Below are positions 55,513-64,000 of a stretch of 64,000 nt of DNA, piece after piece; the first letter of the stretch is position 1, and the number at the start of each line of letters is the position of its first letter. The stretch is from Brevibacillus brevis (lineage in GTDB: Bacteria; Bacillota; Bacilli; Brevibacillales; Brevibacillaceae): the NCBI RefSeq assembly GCF_900637055.1, contig NZ_LR134338.1, forward strand, positions 2,428,001-2,492,000. The letters run 5' to 3'. The position numbers and the translations under genes were made by a program. Under the pieces are notes generated by a model. The model was given only the letters and a program-made list of their open reading frames with translations. It was not told the DNA's origin and did no database searches.

Positions 55513-58092
55513 TTGAAGACACGTGTGTATGAGTATGCCAAACAGCACAACATGAGCAGCAAGGAAATCCTCAATTTGCTAAAACGATTGAATATAGAAG
55601 TAGCAAATCATATGAGTATCATGGAAGAAGGGACGATCAAAAGGATCGAGGATCACATGGCCAAATTGCGATCTGGTGCCAAACCGGAAACGCGGAATAC
55701 ACCTAGTGATGCAAGACCCAAACAAACGGACGATCAACGACGCCCCAACGACTCCAGAGGACAACAGATCAAACCCCAGCAGCAAGCGGGGCAAGCTCAA
55801 ACTGTTAGAAATGACAGACCAAATAACGATCGTGGAGGAAGCACCTCAAACACTAATCGTCCAGCTATCAACAGTGGAGGTAGCAATTCCGATCAAAATA
55901 GTCCTCAGCATGGAAAAAATCAGGGGAAGAATCAGGAGAGAAAACCAAACAATATGAGAAGTCAACCCGCAAAGTCGAATGACCGCAAGCCACAAGGTAA
56001 CCAGCAACGACCACAAGGTCAAGGCCAACAAAGACCACAGAACAATCAGCAACGACCGCAAAACCAACAGCGTCCAGCTCAGAAAGCTGCGTCTACCACT
56101 CAACCTGCTGCTAATCAAACAGAGGGACGTACTGGTGAAGAGTTTGAAGACAAAGTGAAACTTCCTTCAAACGTGGGTACGGAAAAACGTGAGAAAATCA
56201 AAAAGGGACCACAAACACAAAAGACTTTTGAAGATAATAAAAAAAGTCAGCCGTTCCGTGGTGGTGGTAATAACCGCAACAACAACCGCCGTGGCAATAA
56301 TTCGCGTGGTGGTCAAAAGGCACCGCGTCCTGTTTTTGACCCACCAACAAAGATCACATTTACAGAGTCTTTGACTGTAAACGAATTGGCTGTTAAGCTC
56401 CGCAAAGAACCTGCAGAAGTAATCAAAAAGTTGTTTAACTTGGGGATCATGGCAACGATTAACCAATACCTCGATCGCGATGCCATTGAACTCATTTGCA
56501 CGGATTACGGTATTGAAGTCGAAGAAAAAATCATCATCGATGAGACTAACTTCGAAACGCTGGAAGAAGTAGATGCACCAGAAAGCCTGCTGGAGCGCCC
56601 GCCAGTTGTTACCATCATGGGTCACGTCGACCACGGGAAAACAACTTTGCTGGACGCGATTCGCTCTACAAACGTAGTAGCGGGAGAAGCAGGGGGAATT
56701 ACACAGCATATCGGTGCGTACCAAGTTGAGATCAAAGGAAAGAAAATTACTTTCCTCGATACACCAGGTCACGCGGCGTTCACAACGATGCGTGCACGCG
56801 GTGCGCAAATCACAGATATCACTATTCTGGTTGTTGCAGCAGATGACGGTGTCATGCCGCAAACCATTGAGGCGATCAGCCACGCGAAAGCGGCAAATGT
56901 GCCAATCATCGTTGCGGTCAACAAGGTTGACAAACCGGAAGCAAATATTGACCGTATCAAGCAAGAGTTGACCGAGTATGAGCTGGTTGCCGAAGAGTGG
57001 GGCGGCGATACGATCTTCTCCCCATTGTCCGCTAAACAGCGTACAGGTATCGAAGAACTGCTCGAGTACATCTTGCTCGTATCCGAAGTACAAGAACTGA
57101 AAGCCAACCCAGACAAACTTGCCCGCGGTACCGTTGTCGAAGCTGAGCTAGACAAGGGACGTGGTCCAGTTGCAACCATCCTGGTTCAACAAGGTACTCT
57201 CCGTGTAGGTGATCCTATCGTTGTCGGTTCCGCTTTTGGACGTGTACGTGCGATGGTGAATGACAAAGGACGCCGTCTGAAAGAAGCTGGTCCATCTACG
57301 CCAGTAGAAATCACGGGTCTGAATGATGTTCCACAAGCAGGCGACCAGTTCCGTGTCTTTGAAGACGAGAAGAAAGCCCGCGCGATCGGGGAAGCACGTG
57401 CTTCCAAGCAACGTGAATCCGAGCGTCGTGAGAGCTCCCGCGTTTCTTTGGATGATCTGTTCCAACACATCCAAGAAGGCGACATCAAAGAACTGAACCT
57501 GATTGTAAAAGCAGACGTACACGGTTCTGTGGAAGCGCTGCGTGGTTCTTTGGAGAAAATCGATGTCAACGGAACTCGTGTGAAGATCATTCACACAGGT
57601 GTTGGTGCGATTACAGAATCCGATGTTACTTTGGCAAATGCTTCGAATGCTATCGTCATTGGTTTCAACGTACGTCCTGAACCGAATGCACGCAGCATGG
57701 CTGAACAAGAGAAAATCGACATTCGCCTGCACCGTGTTATCTACACTGTAATCGAAGAGATCGAGTCTGCTCTCAAAGGTATGCTTGATCCAGTCTTCAA
57801 AGAAAATATTATCGGTCAAGCTGAGATTCGTGAAGTGTTCAAAGTATCCAAAGTCGGAAACATTGCAGGTTGCTATGTGACTGAAGGTAAATTGAGCCGC
57901 GATGCTGGTGCGCGTTTGATCCGTGAAGGCATTGTAATTTATGAAGGTAAGCTCGATACTCTCAAGCGCTTCAAAGATGATGCGAAAGACGTTGCAGCTG
58001 GCTATGAGTGCGGTCTGACTTTGGAACGCTTCAATGACCTCAAAATCGGCGACGTAATCGAAGCATTCGTCATGGTTGAAGTGAAACAATAA
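55513..58092 (+). CDS. infB: Translation initiation factor IF-2
   Basis: GTPase that places initiator tRNA on the ribosome. The 859-residue protein has an N-terminal IF2_N domain ([20 protein letters not shown]), then about 220 residues (55-275) of Asn, Gln, Arg, Pro, Gly and Lys low complexity. A second IF2_N domain follows at about 277-330. The G domain has GHVDHGKTT at 370-378, DTPGHAAF and NKVDKP, and domains II to IV run to the end. It is longer than the 716 residues of B. subtilis IF2 because of the linker. TTG start after AAAGGGTG. Confidence 0.98.
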   Translation: MKTRVYEYAKQHNMSSKEILNLLKRLNIEVANHMSIMEEGTIKRIEDHMAKLRSGAKPETRNTPSDARPKQTDDQRRPNDSRGQQIKPQQQAGQAQTVRNDRPNNDRGGSTSNTNRPAINSGGSNSDQNSPQHGKNQGKNQERKPNNMRSQPAKSNDRKPQGNQQRPQGQGQQRPQNNQQRPQNQQRPAQKAASTTQPAANQTEGRTGEEFEDKVKLPSNVGTEKREKIKKGPQTQKTFEDNKKSQPFRGGGNNRNNNRRGNNSRGGQKAPRPVFDPPTKITFTESLTVNELAVKLRKEPAEVIKKLFNLGIMATINQYLDRDAIELICTDYGIEVEEKIIIDETNFETLEEVDAPESLLERPPVVTIMGHVDHGKTTLLDAIRSTNVVAGEAGGITQHIGAYQVEIKGKKITFLDTPGHAAFTTMRARGAQITDITILVVAADDGVMPQTIEAISHAKAANVPIIVAVNKVDKPEANIDRIKQELTEYELVAEEWGGDTIFSPLSAKQRTGIEELLEYILLVSEVQELKANPDKLARGTVVEAELDKGRGPVATILVQQGTLRVGDPIVVGSAFGRVRAMVNDKGRRLKEAGPSTPVEITGLNDVPQAGDQFRVFEDEKKARAIGEARASKQRESERRESSRVSLDDLFQHIQEGDIKELNLIVKADVHGSVEALRGSLEKIDVNGTRVKIIHTGVGAITESDVTLANASNAIVIGFNVRPEPNARSMAEQEKIDIRLHRVIYTVIEEIESALKGMLDPVFKENIIGQAEIREVFKVSKVGNIAGCYVTEGKLSRDAGARLIREGIVIYEGKLDTLKRFKDDAKDVAAGYECGLTLERFNDLKIGDVIEAFVMVEVKQ

Positions 58093-58373
58093 TGATTGCA
58101 GGTGTGCAGATTGAACTGTTTCTGCCCGCTAGCCAAAACCTGAAAGAAAAACGGGCCATCGTCAAAAGTCTGATCGGCAAGCTGCGGAGCCGATTTCATG
58201 TCTCCGCGGCAGAGGTGGCTTATCTCGAGCAATGGCAGCGTACCGTGTTGGGTATCGCTGCCGTTGCTAATGAGATCTCTTTTTTACAACAAGAAATGCA
58301 GGCTGTCATTCGATTCGTGGAAAACCATCCAGAGGTAGAGTTGATTCGCGTGGATACGGAATACTACGAGTAA
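58092..58373 (+). CDS. ylxP: DUF503 family protein YlxP
   Basis: A 93-residue protein of the YlxP/DUF503 family, always found near infB and rbfA. The motif LPASQNLKEKRAIVKSLIGK then SVAEVAYLEQWQ-like (SAAEVAYLEQWQRTVLGIAA) is typical. The biochemical role is unknown; a ribosome-linked role is inferred from its neighbours. The ATG shares a base with the infB stop. Confidence 0.93.
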   Translation: MIAGVQIELFLPASQNLKEKRAIVKSLIGKLRSRFHVSAAEVAYLEQWQRTVLGIAAVANEISFLQQEMQAVIRFVENHPEVELIRVDTEYYE

Positions 58374-58399
58374 CGAGCAGTCAGCGGAGGTGAAAATCG

Positions 58400-58765
58400 A
58401 TGAATAAAACACGAATCAGCCGCGTAGGCGAAGAAATCAAAAAAGAATTGAGCCTTGTATTGCAGCGTGGACTCAAAGATCCTCGTGTCGGTTTCGTAAC
58501 GGTAACAGATGTAGAGGTAAGCAGTGACTTGCAATTGGCAAAAGTTTTTGTCAGCATTTTTGGCAGTGAGGAAGAGCGTAAAGCTTCTCTTGCAGGTTTG
58601 ACAAAAGCAAAAGGTTATTTGCGTACGGAGATCGGGAAACGCGTTAAGCTGCGTCACATTCCTGATTTTGTATTCAAGCTGGACGAGTCCATTGACTACG
58701 GCAGCAAAATTGAATCAATCCTGCGGGAAATCTCCACAGAGGGAGAGAAACAGGATGAATCCTAA
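58400..58765 (+). CDS. rbfA: Ribosome-binding factor A
   Basis: Late 30S assembly factor with a KH-like fold, 121 residues. Key blocks: RVGEEIKKELSLVLQRGLKD and FVTVTDVEVSSDLQLAKVFV, and the C-terminal RHIPDFVFKLDESIDYGSKI. GCGGAGGTG precedes the ATG. It overlaps the next gene by 11 bases. Confidence 0.97.
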   Translation: MNKTRISRVGEEIKKELSLVLQRGLKDPRVGFVTVTDVEVSSDLQLAKVFVSIFGSEEERKASLAGLTKAKGYLRTEIGKRVKLRHIPDFVFKLDESIDYGSKIESILREISTEGEKQDES

Positions 58766-59750
58766 TCAAATGGCAGTACAGGAAGCGGCGCGGTTTATGC
58801 AGGAGCACGACCGCTTCCTGGTTCTCTCTCATGTAAGTCCTGATGGAGATGCTACAGGATCTGCTTTGGGTGTCGTGCTCATGCTAGAGCAGTTGGGAAA
58901 AGAGTATGTGGTTGTAAATGAAGGGGAAACACCGATCAAGTTTAACTTCTTGCCGCGGTTTGACCGTCTTTATAACCTGCGCAAACAACCACTGAACGAG
59001 ACGTTCGGGGCCGTAATCGCTGTAGACTGCGCGGATGAGTCGCGGATGGGCGATGTACGGTCTTTATTTGCGTCTGGCGCTGCTTTGCTGAATATCGATC
59101 ACCATCCAACCAACGATCATTTTGGAACGGTAAATGTGGTTCGTCCGGATGCAGCCGCAACAGCAGAGATTTTGTTTGATGTTGCAGAAGCAGCAGGGGT
59201 TTCTTTCAATGAAGAGCTTGCGCTGTGCATCTATACCGGTCTTCTGACGGATACAGGCGGTTTCCGCTATTCCAATACATCGCCGCGCGTTATGGAAATC
59301 GCTGCTCGATTACTCGGATACGGCGTGAAGCCAGGAGACGTAGCAGAGCGCTGCTTGGAGGAAATCACTTTTGCCCATGTGAAAGTTTTGCGACGTGCTC
59401 TCCAAACCTTGCAACTGTCCCATCAAAATCAGGTTGCCTCCATCACTGTTTCAGCCGCAGATTTTGCCGAAGTCGGTGCTGAGCGAGAAGATGCTGGTGG
59501 ATTGGTGAATTACTGCCGCAACATTGAAAGAGTCGAGGTCGGCGTTTCTTTTGTGGAAGCGGAACTGGGAGTGGTCAAGGTGAGCATGCGCGCTCGCGAT
59601 CGGGTTGACGTAGCTGTCATTGCTAAGCAGCTCGGTGGCGGTGGACACGCAAAAGCAGCGGGATGCACGATTAAAGGACCACTTTCAGAAGTACAGCAAA
59701 AAGTATGGACTGTGCTGGACGATGCAGTAGGAGTGAAATTCGATGAGTAA
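58755..59750 (+). CDS. nrnA: DHH-family nanoRNase/pAp phosphatase NrnA
   Basis: DHH-DHHA1 phosphodiesterase, 331 residues. In the family it degrades 2-5 nt RNAs and pAp. The metal motifs are SHVSPDGDATGSALG (His26, Asp30, Asp32) and the DHH triad Asp115-His116-His117 (IDHHPTNDHFG); the DHHA1 block is QLGGGGHAKAAG. The ATG at 58755 lies in the end of rbfA after GGGAGAG. In B. subtilis the homologue (ytqI) is elsewhere, but rbfA-nrnA-truB occurs in many other Firmicutes. Confidence 0.93.
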   Translation: MNPNQMAVQEAARFMQEHDRFLVLSHVSPDGDATGSALGVVLMLEQLGKEYVVVNEGETPIKFNFLPRFDRLYNLRKQPLNETFGAVIAVDCADESRMGDVRSLFASGAALLNIDHHPTNDHFGTVNVVRPDAAATAEILFDVAEAAGVSFNEELALCIYTGLLTDTGGFRYSNTSPRVMEIAARLLGYGVKPGDVAERCLEEITFAHVKVLRRALQTLQLSHQNQVASITVSAADFAEVGAEREDAGGLVNYCRNIERVEVGVSFVEAELGVVKVSMRARDRVDVAVIAKQLGGGGHAKAAGCTIKGPLSEVQQKVWTVLDDAVGVKFDE

Positions 59751-60669
59751 CGTGAACGGCGTGCTGGTTATCGATAAGCCAGCTGGTATGACTTCCCATG
59801 ATTGTGTAGCACGTATTCGTCGATTGTATGGAACGAAAAAAGTGGGGCATACGGGTACACTGGATCCAGATGTGACTGGTGTACTCCCCATTTGTGTGGG
59901 ACACGCAACGAGGCTAGTTGAATATTTGCAAGAGTTGCCTAAGCGCTATGAAGTAGTCATGCGCCTCGGCTCAACTACCACGACGGAAGATGCTTCCGGA
60001 GAAGTGGTGGAGCAAGCCAGAGTAGATGCAGCATCGATTACAATGGAGCGTATTCAAGCGCTGTTCGAATCCTTTTTGGGTGAAATGGAGCAGGTACCTC
60101 CGATGTTCTCTGCGGTAAAGGTAAACGGCAAGCGGCTGTACGACCTGGCTCGTGAAGGCACCGTGATCGAGCGGCAGGCACGGAAAGTAACGTTGTATGA
60201 GCTGACACTTCATAAGATTAGCGTGGATGGGGACACTGTCGATGTTGCATTTACGTGCACGTGCTCCAAAGGCACATACATGCGTACCTTATGTGTTGAC
60301 CTCGGACGCGCTCTGGGTTATCCTGCCCATATGAAGCTGTTGCGGCGAATAAAAAGTGGCCCGTTCCAGGAGCAAGAGGCAATTCCCCTCGAGCAAATTG
60401 AGGAACAGGCAGCAAACGGGGAGGACATTTCCCGCCACTTGGTCTCCATCCCTCAGGCAATCTCGTTCTTACCATCGTTTCAGGTCAAGCCAGAACGGAT
60501 CAAAGCAGTTCGTAATGGACTTGCGACTGCGCTTCCGGGCGTCACTGCGGAGGAAGGAAGTTTGATTTGCTTGTTTGCGGGGGAAGAATTACTTGGCATC
60601 CATCGTGTATGCCGTGGAGACAAAGGACTTTTCGCCAAACCAGAAAAAGTCTTTCCAGCCGAGGTGTAA
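59743..60669 (+). CDS. truB: tRNA pseudouridine-55 synthase TruB
   Basis: Makes pseudouridine 55 in the tRNA T-loop. The catalytic residue is Asp41 in GHTGTLDPDVTGVL; further family blocks are QVPPMFSAVKVNGKRLYDLA and CSKGTYMRTLCVDLG. The protein has 308 residues with a C-terminal PUA-like part. The start overlaps the nrnA stop. TrmFO, encoded at 2368, modifies the adjacent nucleotide U54. Confidence 0.97.
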   Translation: MSNVNGVLVIDKPAGMTSHDCVARIRRLYGTKKVGHTGTLDPDVTGVLPICVGHATRLVEYLQELPKRYEVVMRLGSTTTTEDASGEVVEQARVDAASITMERIQALFESFLGEMEQVPPMFSAVKVNGKRLYDLAREGTVIERQARKVTLYELTLHKISVDGDTVDVAFTCTCSKGTYMRTLCVDLGRALGYPAHMKLLRRIKSGPFQEQEAIPLEQIEEQAANGEDISRHLVSIPQAISFLPSFQVKPERIKAVRNGLATALPGVTAEEGSLICLFAGEELLGIHRVCRGDKGLFAKPEKVFPAEV

Positions 60670-60672
60670 TCC

Positions 60673-61614
60673 GTGAAAACGATCTACCTGACATACCCGT
60701 TTCCGTCTGACCTGCAAGCGAATCCTTGTGCGATTGCACTGGGGTACTTTGATGGTGTACATATTGGGCATCGCCGAGTAATCCAAAAGGCGATTGATAC
60801 AGCGAAAGCAAACGGATGGCAAAGTACGGTAGTGACCTTTGATCCGCATCCTCGAGAAGTATTGGGGCAAAGCGGTTATACTCGCTATTTGACACCACTT
60901 GCAGACAAGCTCGAGCAATTCGAAAAGATGGGCGTAGACACTACATATGTGATGAAGTTCGATATTAGCTTTGCGGCTATTTATCCAGAAGATTTCATCT
61001 CGGAATGCCTTCTCCCATTGGAATGCCGCCATATTGTCGTTGGCTTCGACTACACCTTTGGTTATCGCGGGATGGGTACTGCCCATACCTTGCAAGAAAT
61101 GAGCAAAGGTCGCTATGGGCTCGACATCGTGGGTCCGGTAAATCGCTTGGGTGAAAAAGTGAGCAGTACAATCATCCGTGAATATCTTCATCATGGAGAT
61201 GTTGAGCAGGTTCGCCATTTGTTAGGCCGCCCCTACAAAGTGCGCGGAACAGTCGTGCATGGCGACAAACGCGGTCGAACCATTGGTTTTCCTACAGCGA
61301 ACGTCCAAGTGAATCAGCCGTATTTGATCGGAAAGAATGGTGTCTACGGTGTTTGCTTTACCGTGGATGAACAAAGCTACTATGGTGTCATGAACGTAGG
61401 GATCAAGCCTACATTTGAACTGGAGAAAAAAGAAAAGTCACTAGAAGTGCACATTTTTGAGTTCTCTGGTGAAATTTATGACAAAGAAGTAGAAGTAGAG
61501 TTCCTGTTCTACATTCGGGAAGAACAGAAATTTGCTGGAGTCGATGCACTCATCGCGCAAATTGGACGAGATGTACAAACGGCGAAGCAAAAATTCGCAG
61601 AGGGAATCTCGTAA
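60673..61614 (+). CDS. ribF: Bifunctional riboflavin kinase/FMN adenylyltransferase
   Basis: Makes FMN and FAD. The N-terminal adenylyltransferase domain has LGYFDGVHIGHRRVIQ and STIIREYLHHGDVE. The C-terminal kinase domain has VHGDKRGRTIGFPTANVQ and YYGVMNVGIKPTFE. 313 residues. GTG start with GAGGTG upstream, three bases after truB. A weak hairpin with a short T stretch around 61598-61632 may end this operon. Confidence 0.97.
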   Translation: MKTIYLTYPFPSDLQANPCAIALGYFDGVHIGHRRVIQKAIDTAKANGWQSTVVTFDPHPREVLGQSGYTRYLTPLADKLEQFEKMGVDTTYVMKFDISFAAIYPEDFISECLLPLECRHIVVGFDYTFGYRGMGTAHTLQEMSKGRYGLDIVGPVNRLGEKVSSTIIREYLHHGDVEQVRHLLGRPYKVRGTVVHGDKRGRTIGFPTANVQVNQPYLIGKNGVYGVCFTVDEQSYYGVMNVGIKPTFELEKKEKSLEVHIFEFSGEIYDKEVEVEFLFYIREEQKFAGVDALIAQIGRDVQTAKQKFAEGIS

Positions 61615-61624
61615 AGGATTCTCT

Positions 61625-61653
61625 TTGCTTTTCACAAAATGGTATGCTATAAT
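61625..61653 (+). promoter_or_regulatory. SigA promoter of rpsO
   Basis: TTGCTT (61625-61630), 17 bases, perfect TATAAT (61648-61653) with extended TGC before it. It resembles the nusA-operon promoter closely (both read ATGCTATAAT). Expected start near 61660, giving a leader of about 85 bases. Confidence 0.82.
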
Positions 61654-61661
61654 TCAAAACG

Positions 61662-61733
61662 TTGTACAGATAACCGTAGCTTGGCTGTCCGATTCTCACC
61701 GACGGCAGACTCGGCGAACGGTATAAAAAATGA
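61662..61733 (+). promoter_or_regulatory. Candidate S15-binding rpsO leader RNA
   Basis: Outer pairing ACCGT (61673-61677) with ACGGT (61718-61722), and inside it CTGTC (61685-61689) with GGCAG (61704-61708); CCGA and TCGG offer an alternative helix. A compact multi-helix leader that binds S15 and blocks the ribosome site is known for Geobacillus rpsO mRNA. Position and size fit, but no covariation was tested. Confidence 0.5.
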
Positions 61734-61747
61734 GGAGGTGAGTCATG

Positions 61748-62017
61748 ATGGCATTGACTCAAGAACGTAAAACTCAACTGATTCAAGAGTTCCGTACTCA
61801 TGAGAACGACACCGGTTCACCGGAAGTGCAAATCGCTATCTTGACCGAAAACATTAACAATCTGAACGGACACTTGCGTACGCACAAGAAAGATCACCAC
61901 AGCCGTCGTGGTCTCTTGAAAATGGTTGGTCAACGTCGTAACCTGTTGACATACCTGCGTGAAGCAGATGTTCAACGCTATCGTTCGGTTGTAGACCGCC
62001 TGGGTCTGCGCCGCTAA
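61748..62017 (+). CDS. rpsO: 30S ribosomal protein S15
   Basis: Primary 16S rRNA-binding protein of the central domain, 89 residues. [40 protein letters not shown] and the ending RLGLRR are diagnostic. Two ATG codons adjoin; the second (61748) is preferred because it is eight bases after AGGAGGT and gives the usual MALTQERK start. Confidence 0.99.
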   Translation: MALTQERKTQLIQEFRTHENDTGSPEVQIAILTENINNLNGHLRTHKKDHHSRRGLLKMVGQRRNLLTYLREADVQRYRSVVDRLGLRR

Positions 62018-62029
62018 TCAGCGTTTTGT

Positions 62030-62055
62030 AAAAAGCGGGTTCTTCCCGCTTTTTC
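62030..62055 (+). terminator. Terminator after rpsO
   Basis: AAAAAGCGGG (62030-62039) and CCCGCTTTTT (62045-62054) with a TTCTT loop, a compact bidirectional-looking terminator 12 bases after the stop. Confidence 0.92.
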
Positions 62056-62067
62056 TATCGTGTAGGA

Positions 62068-62095
62068 GGGTTTAGCGTAGCAATACGCTAAACCC
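62068..62095 (+). other. Perfect 12-base inverted repeat between rpsO and pnp
   Basis: GGGTTTAGCGTA (62068-62079), loop GCAA, TACGCTAAACCC (62084-62095). Flanking GGA and TCC can extend the stem past one unpaired A. There is no T run. The stem is long enough to be an RNase III substrate or a protein-binding palindrome. Confidence 0.75.
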
Positions 62096-62140
62096 ATCCG
62101 AAACGAATAAAAAGCTGGAAACAATTTGCTTGCTTGCATT

Positions 62141-62166
62141 AGCTTCACAAAAGAAGCTTTTTTTAT
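62141..62166 (+). terminator. Second terminator-like hairpin upstream of pnp
   Basis: AGCTTC (62141-62146) and GAAGCT (62153-62158) with an ACAAAA loop and six T residues directly after, then TATTATC. A short but canonical intrinsic terminator about 118 bases before pnp; it may be a second stop after rpsO or an attenuator for pnp. Confidence 0.7.
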
Positions 62167-62283
62167 TATCTAGAACGACTGCCAAAGGTACCCATTTAAT
62201 TTTTATCATGGCAGGAAATAATACATACAGGTAGAAAACAAAGTGTGAAATGCACATTGTTGTAAAGGAGGACTGCTAGCATC

Positions 62284-64000
62284 ATGGAGCAACAATACCG
62301 TACATATGACTTCGAACTGGCAGGCCGAAAACTGACCCTGGAATTTGGCAAAATGGCTAAACAGGCGCATGGTTCGGTCTTGGTTCGTTACGGCGATACA
62401 GCAATCCTGTCTGCAGTTACAGTCTCGAAGGAGCCAAAACCACTTGACTTCTTTCCGCTGACTGTCAACTATGAGGAGCGTCTCTATGCGGTTGGGAAAA
62501 TTCCTGGCGGCTTTATTAAAAGAGAAGGACGTCCGAGCGAAAAGGCTATTTTGGCTAGCCGCTTGATTGACCGTCCTGTCCGCCCTCTTTTTGCAGAAGG
62601 ATTCCGTAACGATGTACAAATCGTAAATACTGTTCTGTCTGTGGATCAAGACTGCTCACCTGAAATCGCTGCGATGATCGGTACTTCCGCAGCGCTATGC
62701 GTTTCGGAGATTCCTTTTGAAGGTCCGATTGCAGGAGTAATCGTAGGACGAATTGACGGCCAGTTCGTCATTAACCCTACTGTCGCTCAAGCGGAGAAAA
62801 GCGATATTCACCTGACTGTCGCAGGTACGCACAAAGCGATTAACATGGTGGAAGCAGCTGCGAACCAAGTACCGGAAGCAGTAATGCTCGAAGCGATCAT
62901 GGCTGGCCATGACGTGATTAAGCAACTGGTAGAATTCCAGAACAAGATCGTGTCTGAAATCGGCAAGCAAAAGATGGAAGTCATCTTGCATGAGGTTGAT
63001 CCTGAAATCGATCAAGCTGTGCGTGCATATGCGGAAGCTCGCCTGAAAGAAGCTGTTCGCATCGAAGAAAAACAAGCGCGCTACGATGCTATTGACGATA
63101 TCAAGGCAGAAACCAAAGAGCATTTTGCAGCCAAGGACCCTGAGGCATATCCAGAGCAGGAAAAGATGATTAGCGAAGTACTTGGCAATATTGTCAAGGA
63201 TGAGGTTCGCCGTCTGATTACTGACGAGAAAGTTCGCCCTGATGGACGAGCTCTGAACGAAATCCGTCCGCTGTCCAGTGAGACAAACATTCTTTCCCGT
63301 ACACATGGCTCCGCTATGTTTACCCGTGGTCAAACACAAGCACTAAGCGTTTGCACATTGGGTGCGCTGGGAGATGTTCAAATTCTCGATGGACTTGGTC
63401 TGGAAGAATCGAAACGTTTCATGCACCACTACAACTTCCCGCCGTATAGCGTGGGTGAAGCACGTCCGTTGCGTCCTCCAGGGCGTCGTGAAATCGGACA
63501 TGGTGCGTTGGGTGAGCGTGCGATCGAGCCGATCATTCCATCTGAGACAGAGTTCCCATACACGATTCGTCTCGTATCCGAAGTAATTGAGTCCAACGGT
63601 TCCACGTCGCAAGCGTCGATTTGCGCGAGCGTACTTGCTTTGATGGATGCAGGTGTTCCGATCAAAGCACCGGTAGCAGGTATTGCGATGGGCTTGATCA
63701 TGAGCAAAGATGAGAAATCTTTCTCGATCCTGACTGATATTCAAGGTATGGAAGATCATTTGGGTGACATGGATTTCAAAGTAGCGGGTACTGAGGCTGG
63801 TGTAACAGCTATCCAAATGGACATCAAAATTTCCGGTATCAACCGTGAGATTTTAGAGCTGGCCCTGGAACAAGCGCGTGTAGGTCGTTTGCACATCCTG
63901 AATCATATGATGAGCACAATTTCCGAACCGCGTAAAGAACTGTCTCCTTATGCACCGAAAATCATGACCATGACGATCAATCCGGAGAAAATTCGCGATG
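62284..64000 (+). CDS. pnp: Polyribonucleotide nucleotidyltransferase (PNPase), 5' part
   Basis: 3'-5' phosphorolytic exoribonuclease of the RNA degradation machinery. 572 codons are present and the reading frame is still open at the window edge. The first RNase PH domain starts [20 protein letters not shown] and contains [21 protein letters not shown] helical linker (about 225-325) and the second RNase PH domain follow, with [29 protein letters not shown] and [19 protein letters not shown]. The KH and S1 domains lie beyond the window. AGGAGG is 12 bases before the ATG, slightly farther than usual. Confidence 0.97.
   Translation, partial: MEQQYRTYDFELAGRKLTLEFGKMAKQAHGSVLVRYGDTAILSAVTVSKEPKPLDFFPLTVNYEERLYAVGKIPGGFIKREGRPSEKAILASRLIDRPVRPLFAEGFRNDVQIVNTVLSVDQDCSPEIAAMIGTSAALCVSEIPFEGPIAGVIVGRIDGQFVINPTVAQAEKSDIHLTVAGTHKAINMVEAAANQVPEAVMLEAIMAGHDVIKQLVEFQNKIVSEIGKQKMEVILHEVDPEIDQAVRAYAEARLKEAVRIEEKQARYDAIDDIKAETKEHFAAKDPEAYPEQEKMISEVLGNIVKDEVRRLITDEKVRPDGRALNEIRPLSSETNILSRTHGSAMFTRGQTQALSVCTLGALGDVQILDGLGLEESKRFMHHYNFPPYSVGEARPLRPPGRREIGHGALGERAIEPIIPSETEFPYTIRLVSEVIESNGSTSQASICASVLALMDAGVPIKAPVAGIAMGLIMSKDEKSFSILTDIQGMEDHLGDMDFKVAGTEAGVTAIQMDIKISGINREILELALEQARVGRLHILNHMMSTISEPRKELSPYAPKIMTMTINPEKIRD

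Noticed and set aside
57148..58089. A 313-codon minus-strand frame opposite infB
   Set aside because: Shadow of the strongly biased infB coding sequence; no ribosome site and no recognisable domain.
61598..61632. Terminator after ribF
   Set aside because: AGAG and AATC can pair with GATT and CTCT only with a two-base bulge, and the tail overlaps the rpsO -35; too weak to list as its own feature.

Overview
The window looks like chromosomal core sequence from a motile, Gram-positive member of the Bacillales, most likely Brevibacillus or a close relative. The reasons are CodY, ClpQ/ClpY (HslVU), PolC, SigD, FliY, CheC/CheD, RasP and PNPase homologues of Bacillus type, the gene order topA-trmFO-xerC-hslVU-codY-fla/che-rpsB-tsf-pyrH-frr-uppS-cdsA-dxr-rseP-ispG-proS-polC-rimP-nusA-infB, strong AGGAGG ribosome binding sites, and frequent GTG/TTG starts. 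The genus is an inference from remembered protein sequences, not a computed match. Every gene I can support is on the + strand.

Layout. (1) 1-143 is the tail of dprA. (2) 250-7432 is topA, trmFO, xerC, hslV, hslU and codY, ended by a clear intrinsic terminator. (3) 7807-38222 is one roughly 30-kb flagellar/chemotaxis operon. It encodes the proximal rod and basal body (flgB flgC fliE fliF), switch and export ATPase (fliG fliH fliI fliJ), a MotE/YlxF-like protein, hook genes (fliK, a TIGR02530-type gene, flgE), swrD/flbD, fliL, C-ring (fliM fliY), cheY, the export gate (fliO fliP fliQ fliR flhB flhA), placement proteins (flhF flhG), chemotaxis genes (cheB cheA cheW cheC cheD) and sigD. After sigD come four less understood genes: a DUF342/FapA-like protein, a charged 112-residue protein, a SwrB-like protein and a YceG/MltG-like protein without a catalytic domain. 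A strong terminator overlaps the last stop codon. flgD is not at its usual place, and cheR, motAB and flagellin are not in the window. (4) 38469-48710 holds rpsB, tsf, pyrH, frr, uppS, cdsA, dxr, rseP, ispG and proS. These cover translation, UMP kinase, ribosome recycling, undecaprenyl and phospholipid precursors, the MEP isoprenoid pathway and site-2 proteolysis. (5) 48827-53131 is polC. (6) 53299-61614 is the rimP-nusA-rnpM-ylxQ-infB-ylxP-rbfA-nrnA-truB-ribF cluster, preceded by a near-consensus promoter and an early terminator hairpin. (7) 61748 to the end is rpsO and the 5' part of pnp, separated by three hairpins.

The genes mostly form tightly packed, often overlapping operons. The best candidates for something less described are RNA-level controls (nusA-operon attenuator, rpsB and rpsO leaders, intra-operon hairpins) and the atypical parts of the flagellar operon: the absent flgD, the orphan membrane protein between cheD and sigD, and the four-gene tail after sigD. 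I found no mobile element, CRISPR array, tRNA, rRNA, prophage or defence locus.
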